A stretch of DNA of 10,313 bases. Source: an uncultured Clostridia bacterium (GTDB taxonomy: Bacteria; Bacillota; Clostridia; RUG12999). Below the pieces are notes generated by a model that saw nothing but the letters and a program-made list of their open reading frames with translations, was not told the DNA's origin and ran no database searches. Positions 5,517 through 10,313 of the stretch are shown here, in pieces (the stretch's first letter is position 1; each line of letters starts with the position of its first letter). The stretch spans positions 1-10,313 of the forward strand of contig CAKVOK010000076.1 in the NCBI GenBank assembly GCA_934792465.1, in the 5' to 3' direction. A program made the translations under genes and the position numbers.

Positions 5517-6416
5517 ATGAAAAAGAAAAACACGAAAAATACGGAGAAAAATCCTGATTCAACGAATATAAACTGGTTTCCGGGACATATGGCGAAAACA
5601 CGCCGCATGATGAGCGAAAGCCTGAAAATAACGGACGTAGCCGCCGAGATACTCGACGCACGTATCCCCGTTTCTTCGAGAAATCCGGAGATAGATAAAA
5701 TACTCCGGGATAAACCTCGCATAGTCATACTCAATAAATCCGATATGTCCGACCCGAATATGAACCGCCGCTGGATTGAATATTTCAAGGATAAGGGGAT
5801 TGCCGCAGCGGAAGTCAGCTGCGCAACCGGAAAAGGTATAAACGAAATTTCAAAATATGCGACCGAGGTTTTGAGGGAAAAAACGGAACGTGACAAGGCG
5901 AGAGGAATAAACCGCAGCGTTAAAATAATGCTGTGCGGAATACCGAACGTCGGCAAATCTTCGTTTATAAACCGTGTTGCCGGCAAGGCACTGACGAAAA
6001 CGGGCGACCGCCCGGGCGTGACAAGGGGAAAACAGTGGATTCGCCTCTCCGGCGGAGTGGAGCTTCTCGATATGCCGGGTATTCTGTGGCCGAAATTCGA
6101 GAGTCACGCAGTCGCTTTGAACCTTGCGTTTACGGGTGCTATCAAGGACGAGATAATGGATATGGAGGAGCTTGCGTGCAGCCTTATCGGCGTGCTCAGA
6201 ACCGACTATGCGCAGAATCTTGCGGAAAGATATAAGCTTGATGATATAGGTGGACTCGAAAACTACGAAATTCTCGAAATGATTGCGAAAAAACGCGGAT
6301 TTCTTATGTCCGGCGGTGTAACGGATACGCTGCGTGCCGCAAATATATTGCTTGATGAATTCAGAAGCACACGACTTGGAAGAATAACGCTTGAAAAACC
6401 GGGTGCTGTACTGTGA
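5517..6416 (+). CDS. rbgA: ribosome biogenesis GTPase A (YlqF/RbgA)
   Basis: 299 residues. A circularly permuted GTPase needed for late 50S subunit assembly. The N-terminal signature NWFPGHMAKTRR is near residue 19. G motifs occur in permuted order: G4 NKSD (73-76), G5 SCATGKG (101-107), G1 GIPNVGKSS (141-149), G2 at GVT (167-169), G3 DMPG (185-188). A helical C-terminal domain of about 100 residues, the ANTAR-like RNA-binding part of the family, follows. It starts 30 nt after lepB with a GAGAGA site upstream, and its N-terminus has about 16 extra polar residues compared with B. subtilis RbgA. In many Firmicutes rnhB comes next; here a terminator follows instead. Confidence 0.97.
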   Translation: MKKKNTKNTEKNPDSTNINWFPGHMAKTRRMMSESLKITDVAAEILDARIPVSSRNPEIDKILRDKPRIVILNKSDMSDPNMNRRWIEYFKDKGIAAAEVSCATGKGINEISKYATEVLREKTERDKARGINRSVKIMLCGIPNVGKSSFINRVAGKALTKTGDRPGVTRGKQWIRLSGGVELLDMPGILWPKFESHAVALNLAFTGAIKDEIMDMEELACSLIGVLRTDYAQNLAERYKLDDIGGLENYEILEMIAKKRGFLMSGGVTDTLRAANILLDEFRSTRLGRITLEKPGAVL

Positions 6417-6429
6417 AAATATAAATGAG

Positions 6430-6466
6430 AAATGCAGCCGTTTAGCGATTAAGGCTGCATTTTTTG
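6430..6466 (+). terminator. terminator of the rplS-lepB-rbgA cluster
   Basis: AAATGCAGCC (6430-6439), loop of 13 nt, GGCTGCATTT (6453-6462), continuing in T to 6465. It lies 14 nt after the rbgA stop codon. A classic intrinsic terminator. Confidence 0.9.
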
Positions 6467-6486
6467 CGGTTATAGACGGTGTGTCT

Positions 6487-6662
6487 ACGGAAGTATGTGC
6501 AAAGCTACAACCCCTCAGATGGCATACGCCGCCAGCTCCCCTTACACAGGGGAGCCTATAGAAGCATGTGCAGACCCAAGTAAATGCCCTACACAGGGGA
6601 GCCTATTGGGAATTACGAATGCATAATGCATAATTTCTAATTTCTCATTCCTAATTCCTAAT
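6487..6662. repeat. intergenic repeat region of gut-Clostridia type
   Basis: The rbgA-rnhA gap holds no gene. It has two copies of TACACAGGGGAGCCTAT (6543-6559 and 6590-6606), each preceded by a variant of GAAGYATGTGCA (6490-6501 and 6561-6572). The first copy forms the hairpin GCTCCCC/GGGGAGC (6535-6555). This resembles the CAGCTCCCC...GGGGAGCC mini-repeats I know from Ruminococcaceae genomes. The 3' part (6619-6662) is a run of degenerate 7-mers: TGCATAA twice, TTTCTAA, TTTCTCA, TTCCTAA twice. No transposase or coding content is seen. Confidence 0.65.
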
Positions 6663-6763
6663 TAATATCTATTCAGTGGTGGAAGGGTTGTGAAAAAATT
6701 TAGCTGTCGAGTGAAACGAGATAATTCAGCTGATATAAAATGACACATTGGGAGATGAATATA

Positions 6764-7234
6764 TTGAAAAAAGTTGAACTGTATACGGACGGGGCGTGCA
6801 GCGGAAACCCCGGTAAAGGCGGATTCGGCATAGTCCTGAAATATAACGAAACGGAAAAAAGTTTTTCAAAGGGATATAAATTCACAACAAACAACAGAAT
6901 GGAGCTTTCCGCCGTTGTCACGGGACTTTCCATGCTGAAATACCCCTGCGAGGTCACGGTATATTCGGACTCGAAATATGTGGTTGACGCAATAGAAAAA
7001 GGGTGGCTTTTCGGCTGGATGCGCAAAGGCTGGAAAAAAGCGGACGGCAAACCGGCGATAAACAGCGATTTGTGGAAACAGCTCGTTCCTCTTCTCAAAA
7101 TGCATGATGTAAGCTTTGTTTGGCTGAAAGGTCATGACGGACATAAATATAACGAACTTTGCGATAAGCTTGCCACGGAAGCCTATAATGCGGACGAGGA
7201 TATGCTCGAAACGGACGTCGGAATGCCTGTCTGA
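6764..7234 (+). CDS. rnhA: ribonuclease HI
   Basis: 156 residues from a TTG start. It cleaves RNA in RNA-DNA hybrids such as R-loops and primers. The four metal-binding acidic residues are present: Asp9 (YTDGACSGNPG), Glu47 (NNRMELSAV), Asp69 (YSDSKYV) and Asp134 (NELCDKLA). His124 lies in the flexible loop WLKGHDGHKYNE. Length and spacing equal E. coli RNase HI. Start choice: GGGAG (6750-6754) is 9 nt before TTG at 6764, which gives MKKVELYTDGAC as in the family. The ATG at 6755 directly abuts the site, and the ATG at 6740 lies upstream of it and would add 8 residues. It stands where many Firmicutes have rnhB, but is separated from rbgA by a terminator and repeats. Confidence 0.96.
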   Translation: MKKVELYTDGACSGNPGKGGFGIVLKYNETEKSFSKGYKFTTNNRMELSAVVTGLSMLKYPCEVTVYSDSKYVVDAIEKGWLFGWMRKGWKKADGKPAINSDLWKQLVPLLKMHDVSFVWLKGHDGHKYNELCDKLATEAYNADEDMLETDVGMPV

Positions 7235-7369
7235 AACGGCAAATTGTATTTTTGTTTATAATTTATATAAAATTTTATGAAATTTAAAGAAAATTAAAGA
7301 TATTTCGCAATAAAATGAGATATAATTTGATAAATGTGAATAAATCGTAAAAATAAACCGTTTTTACTA

Positions 7370-7398
7370 TTGACTTTTTGTGCAAAACGTAGTATAAT
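7370..7398 (+). promoter_or_regulatory. strong promoter of the noncoding transcript
   Basis: TTGACT (7370-7375), a 17-nt spacer, TATAAT (7393-7398), preceded by a very AT-rich stretch (7245-7369) that could act as an UP element. The start would be near A7405. Apart from this promoter, the 7235-7370 stretch shows no gene or other structure. Confidence 0.9.
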
Positions 7399-7734
7399 GT
7401 AATCACAGAAAGGGAAAAGAAAAAAACAAAACAAAGGTCAAACACATTTCATTGGAAATGTTTGATATATAAAAATAAATAAGAAAGAGGTGAGTCCGCC
7501 AAGAACTTAAGATTACTCTCAGCATAAAAAAACGTATTAACTTTCGGTTATGGAGAAATTGCCAGAATTAAATTTGACAGGTGCGGAGCAAATCCGGCAC
7601 GAAACAGGTATAGCCCATAAGAAGCTAACAGTTTTAATTGATGTGCTGCGGAGCAGGGAATGAAAAAAGCGAGAGAAACCTTTTTTGAGGAGGCGGTAAT
7701 ATGATTTATCGCATGAAAGATTTTAAATACTGAT

Positions 7735-7854
7735 GAAAGAGGTTAGTCCAATGGTTAAGTAATTTGAACCCTATAGTTTAAATTTGGGAGGAATTGGAAA
7801 AATTTACTTAGTTTTTTTGAAATTGGCAAATTGAGAAAGAGGTTAGTCCAATGG
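7735..7854 (+). repeat. 20-nt direct repeat inside the noncoding transcript
   Basis: GAAAGAGGTTAGTCCAATGG is present at 7735-7754 and again at 7835-7854, exactly 100 nt apart. A third, 15-nt version (GAAAGAGGTGAGTCC, one mismatch) stands at 7483-7497, 252 nt upstream of the first exact copy. The sequences between copies are not obviously alike. Each copy contains AGAGGT, which resembles a ribosome binding site before the ATG in CCAATGG. Confidence 0.85.
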
Positions 7855-7916
7855 AAAGTGAAGTGAGTTTTAAGGCATGATGCAAGACCTTAAAGCGGAT
7901 ATATCAGAATACAAAT

Positions 7917-7957
7917 AAAAGATGAATTACGTAACAATGTTTGTAATTCATCTTTTT
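7917..7957. terminator. bidirectional terminator shared by the noncoding RNA and the SHOCT operon
   Basis: A 14-bp perfect stem, AAAAGATGAATTAC (7917-7930) with its complement (7943-7956), loop of 12 nt, T-run 7953-7957 on the plus strand. On the minus strand it is followed by TTTTATTTG, so it can also end the convergent operon whose last stop is at 7977. Confidence 0.9.
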
Positions 7958-7976
7958 GTTGTTGTCCGGGGAAAGG

Positions 7977-8786
7977 TTAAAGTTTGCTGATTATTTCCGC
8001 TCTCTGCGCATTGTATTCTTCTTCGGTAATCGTATTAAGAATCAGTTTGTTTTTCAATGCCGCCAATTCCTGTTCGGGAGAGGCGGGTATGTCGTTTTTG
8101 TAATATACACTTTCGGGTTCTTGTGCCTTTGGAGGTAAAGGCGATGAAAGTGCAGGCATCTTGTGCTTGATATAGAAAAGACCCAGTGATACATACAGAA
8201 GAGTTTTACTGAATACTTTCGCATAAAAATCAATCAAAAAAATTATAGAATTTGTGAAATTGCCGATAAATCCAAAGTAATTGTCTGCACAATTCAATAA
8301 TTTCCATTCACATATTATGTCGCAGACTATACAAATTAGAAAAGCTATTCTTTTTGATAACTCGCTTGATGATTTCTTTATAAACAGTACGTAAGAAATA
8401 ATAAAAATAACATCAAGTGCTGAGACGGAAGAACGATTCATATAGATATAATAAGCATTGTATGTCGGAGGAAAGAGACCGAACGATTCCATTATCTGCA
8501 AAAGCTTCGTCAGAGTCAGAACGGTAAACATTATCTGAAAAAGATTGGTTGATTTCGGTTCGTTATGATACTTCTTTAAATACAATATGAGCAATATATA
8601 TGGAACAATATTAAAAATAGGTATTAAAAAATACAAAGCGATTGGAGCTTCGTTGGGGTCATTAACAGCTCGAAAAAAGTATGTAAAATAATGCACAACC
8701 AGCAATATAATAGATGCATATGCCGACGTATATATATATTTTTCTTTGATTGATGTTTTTAATTCTGATAAAGATAATTCACGCAT
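7977..8786 (-). CDS. polytopic membrane protein with C-terminal SHOCT-like tail
   Basis: 269 residues, unrecognised as a whole. Six or so hydrophobic segments at about 21-40, 48-70, 82-100, 122-136, 146-160 and 175-206 place it in the membrane. A Pro-rich linker (210-237) leads to residues 238-269, SPEQELAALKNKLILNTITEEEYNAQ and a short end. This matches the SHOCT pattern (leucine-rich helix, then ITEEEY, then a second short helix), usually an oligomerisation or tethering element. AGGGGG stands 8 nt before the start and overlaps the end of the upstream gene, so the two are coupled. No catalytic motif is seen. Last gene of the three-gene operon. Confidence 0.8.
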   Translation of the reverse strand: MRELSLSELKTSIKEKYIYTSAYASIILLVVHYFTYFFRAVNDPNEAPIALYFLIPIFNIVPYILLILYLKKYHNEPKSTNLFQIMFTVLTLTKLLQIMESFGLFPPTYNAYYIYMNRSSVSALDVIFIISYVLFIKKSSSELSKRIAFLICIVCDIICEWKLLNCADNYFGFIGNFTNSIIFLIDFYAKVFSKTLLYVSLGLFYIKHKMPALSSPLPPKAQEPESVYYKNDIPASPEQELAALKNKLILNTITEEEYNAQRAEIISKL

Positions 8787-8800
8787 TTATATATCCCCCT

Positions 8801-9178
8801 TTAATCTTGTTTGGAAACGGCTTTTTTATATTCTTCTTCCGTGATTAGCCCTTGGGAACGAAGCTTATCTATTTGAGCGGTTCTTTCCGTTTCCGATTTG
8901 CTGTGTATGCCGGGTTTGCTTTTTTCACCGCAAATATTTCTTTCGATGATACAAACTTTCTCTATTAACTCGCCAAAACCATAGATAATAAGGCTGTTAG
9001 CTATAGACAGAAACGGACCTGCAATAAGAACAATTACGCCCAAGGCGGTTATTGCCTCTTCATAATTGCTGGAACCAAAGATTATCATAGCTATTGCAGC
9101 AAGTATATACCCAATAATCCCTATCCGGCACACTATAACAGCCAATGACTTGATTTTCTCTCCGATATTGTTAAACAT
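8801..9178 (-). CDS. small two-segment membrane protein with SHOCT-like tail
   Basis: 125 residues from ATG at 9178 (MFNNIGEKIKSLAV). ATG at 9190 would add MCFT but directly touches the AAGGAG site, so it cannot use it; AAGGAG is 12 nt before 9178. Two hydrophobic segments (about 11-35 and 44-70) are followed by a charged linker and a SHOCT-like end at about 100-125 (TAQIDKLRSQGLITEEEYKKAV). The last helix shares the same ITEEEY motif as the next gene of the operon, which suggests that the two proteins interact or attach to the same partner. Function unknown; no enzyme motif. Confidence 0.8.
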   Translation of the reverse strand: MFNNIGEKIKSLAVIVCRIGIIGYILAAIAMIIFGSSNYEEAITALGVIVLIAGPFLSIANSLIIYGFGELIEKVCIIERNICGEKSKPGIHSKSETERTAQIDKLRSQGLITEEEYKKAVSKQD

Positions 9179-9239
9179 TGTAAAACACATCTCCTTAAAT
9201 TAAATTTAATTTTAAAATTTTAAAAAATTATTTATAACG

Positions 9240-10181
9240 CTATGCACGAAACTGTTTACCACACTTTGTGCATTGCCATGTTGGCGCCATTGCGACACCG
9301 GGTAAACCGCACATGCCGGCCATCATACCGGCAGTAAGTCCCTGTTCGAATGCACTTAGTTTCCGAACGTACTCGCTGCCACAGGCAGGACAAGTAATTC
9401 TGTTACTGATAAAACTATTGTCAAAACTTACATATGATGTTGTTTTCGGCACAGAACTGTAAGTGCCTACATTGTTTTTTATTTCCCAAATACGGTGTTC
9501 AACATCAAATTTTAAAAGTCCGAGTTTCGTTCTTTCTTTTATCTGTATATCTGTATTTTTCCAAACTATATTTCCTGAGCTTGTGGTAGGCGCTATGTCG
9601 TTGTCCTCACATTCTATAGAATATTCCAATATTTTTTTAATTTCTTCTAATATTTCTGTGCTGTGAATCGTATCTAGACGTTTGGCAAGAAAAGATGTGT
9701 AACGAAGAATGTCATCATAATCCGAGGTGTCATAATTCGAGATGATACGTTCGTGGTTTACATAAATCTTACAGCCTACTAAGCTAATGCTTGTAAGTGA
9801 ACCGTCTACATAAATCTTGCTGCTGATTTCCTTATAGCAGCAGCCATTATTTTCGATTATCTTAACATTCAAATGTTCTTCTTTATCTTTGGTATTTTCA
9901 TATGCTTTAACATCGTAGATTTCATCATCTGTGTCTAATGAAAATGTCTCAATGTTGTTATCATTTTTGGGCGTCAGGAACCCCCAGAGAAAATCACACC
10001 CAAGAAGAATCACTATCACCAAGCCAGCTATTATGGGAAATAGCACAATTTGCTCTAAAAATGATGCAGTTGCCCAATAATCAACAAATATAAAAATACA
10101 TAAAAGACATACCCCTATTGCTACTTTAGCTACTTTTTCCTCGTCATAATACCACTTGTCATGATTTTGCTTTTTTTTCAT
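9240..10181 (-). CDS. membrane protein with cytoplasmic domain and C-terminal zinc ribbon
   Basis: 313 residues, not assignable to a named family. A basic N-terminus and two hydrophobic segments (about 18-36 and 45-68) form a membrane hairpin. An acidic, mixed region follows (about 75-255), with no motif that I recognise. The C-terminus is a zinc ribbon: CPAC (264-267) and CTKC (304-307), enclosing a Gly/Met-rich hydrophobic insert (GLTAGMMAGMCGLPGVAMAP). This insert resembles those in the short zinc-ribbon proteins that often stand beside SHOCT proteins. GGTGG lies 7 nt before the start. It is the first gene of the operon, 49 nt before the next. Confidence 0.8.
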   Translation of the reverse strand: MKKKQNHDKWYYDEEKVAKVAIGVCLLCIFIFVDYWATASFLEQIVLFPIIAGLVIVILLGCDFLWGFLTPKNDNNIETFSLDTDDEIYDVKAYENTKDKEEHLNVKIIENNGCCYKEISSKIYVDGSLTSISLVGCKIYVNHERIISNYDTSDYDDILRYTSFLAKRLDTIHSTEILEEIKKILEYSIECEDNDIAPTTSSGNIVWKNTDIQIKERTKLGLLKFDVEHRIWEIKNNVGTYSSVPKTTSYVSFDNSFISNRITCPACGSEYVRKLSAFEQGLTAGMMAGMCGLPGVAMAPTWQCTKCGKQFRA

Positions 10182-10201
10182 TCATAAACCACCGCCTTTG
10201 A

Positions 10202-10230
10202 AATTTAACACAGAATTATACTATTGTCAA
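10202..10230 (-). promoter_or_regulatory. promoter of the SHOCT/zinc-ribbon operon
   Basis: On the minus strand TTGACA (10230-10225), 17-nt spacer ending in TGT (extended -10), TAAATT (10207-10202). The leader would be only about 15 nt. A perfect TATAAT at 10220-10215 lacks a -35 box at the right distance and would need an activator. Confidence 0.6.
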
Positions 10231-10252
10231 AAGGTGTACTTTTTGACAATAG
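10221..10252. promoter_or_regulatory. perfect 12-bp dyad overlapping the operon promoter
   Basis: CTATTGTCAAAA (10221-10232), 8-nt centre GGTGTACT, TTTTGACAATAG (10241-10252). Each arm contains a TTGACA box pointing outward, and the left arm is the -35 box of the operon. Symmetry and overlap suit an operator for a dimeric repressor, possibly serving divergent promoters. No T-run follows on either strand, so it is not a terminator. Confidence 0.6.
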
Positions 10253-10313
10253 TCCACGTTAAGGCAAAAATAATATAAATAATTAAAAATATTCGTCTTT
10301 TTGCACAAAATTT

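Larger units (their letters stand above)
7405..7957 (+). ncRNA. candidate large structured noncoding RNA (about 550 nt, ROOL-like or new)
   Basis: The transcript from the promoter at 7370 to the terminator at 7917 has no ORF over 37 codons. AAGGTC near its 5' end (7434-7439) is complementary to GACCTT near its 3' end (7886-7891), which would close the whole molecule. Local hairpins: TCAAA..CATTTC/GAAATG..TTTGA (7438-7465), GTGC-GGA/TCC-G-GCAC (7581-7600), CTGC-GGA-GCAG (7646-7656), TAAATTT/AAATTTA (about 7779-7806). GAAAGAGGTTAGTCCAATGG occurs at 7735 and 7835, with a partial copy at 7483. Size, isolation from protein genes and closed ends are like the ornate large RNAs (ROOL, GOLLD, OLE). 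No consensus was checked. The alternative is a chain of micro-ORFs or a decayed gene. Confidence 0.6.

Noticed and set aside
5435..5986. 183-codon minus-strand open frame across the lepB-rbgA junction
   Set aside because: Antisense to the conserved rbgA motifs; hydrophobic runs come from the complement of Lys/Glu-rich codons.
7483..7610. Known riboswitch such as lysine, cobalamin or c-di-GMP
   Set aside because: Fragments such as AGAGGTG and AAATCCGG recall pieces of these classes, but the ordered core elements are absent and no metabolic gene follows; the transcript ends at a terminator.
7735..7854. CRISPR array
   Set aside because: Only two exact copies with 80 nt between them and a distant partial copy; no regular spacers and no cas genes.

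Overview
The window looks like chromosomal DNA of a low-GC, gut-type Clostridia (Oscillospirales/Ruminococcaceae-like). The grounds are the Firmicute order rplS-lepB-rbgA, strong AGGAGG-type ribosome binding sites, sigma-A promoters of TTGACA-17-TATAAT type, a Clostridium-type glutamate dehydrogenase and short GC-rich intergenic hairpin repeats. The genus cannot be fixed from the sequence.

Layout. (1) 2-415: four tRNA genes with encoded CCA (Asn-GTT, Glu-TTC, a CAT tRNA that may be Met or Ile2, Lys-TTT), separated by perfect hairpins and closed by a terminator at 456-495. (2) 502-2430, minus strand: a degraded prophage. It holds a chimeric, frameshifted scaffold/holin pseudogene, two terminators, a small hypothetical gene and the truncated end of a minor capsid gene carrying a JAMM-like domain. 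(3) 2643-3989, minus: gdhA, NADP-type glutamate dehydrogenase, with a consensus promoter and an inverted repeat at the start of its transcript. (4) 4355-6416, plus: promoter, probable L19 leader, rplS, hairpin, lepB (signal peptidase I), rbgA (50S assembly GTPase), terminator. (5) 6481-6670: intergenic repeats. (6) 6764-7234: rnhA (RNase HI), probably starting at TTG. (7) 7370-7957: a strong promoter and a strong terminator bracket about 550 nt without a normal gene. (8) 7977-10181, minus: three membrane-protein genes, two ending in SHOCT-like tails and one in a zinc ribbon, behind a promoter that overlaps a perfect 12-bp dyad.

The housekeeping genes cover translation (tRNAs, L19, RbgA), secretion (LepB), R-loop removal (RNase HI) and nitrogen assimilation (GdhA). 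The best candidate for something undescribed is the 7405-7957 transcription unit. It has its own promoter and terminator, a 6-bp helix joining its ends, a 20-nt exact repeat exactly 100 nt apart with a third partial copy, and several local hairpins. This fits a large ornate noncoding RNA (ROOL-like or new). The SHOCT/zinc-ribbon membrane operon is the second candidate.
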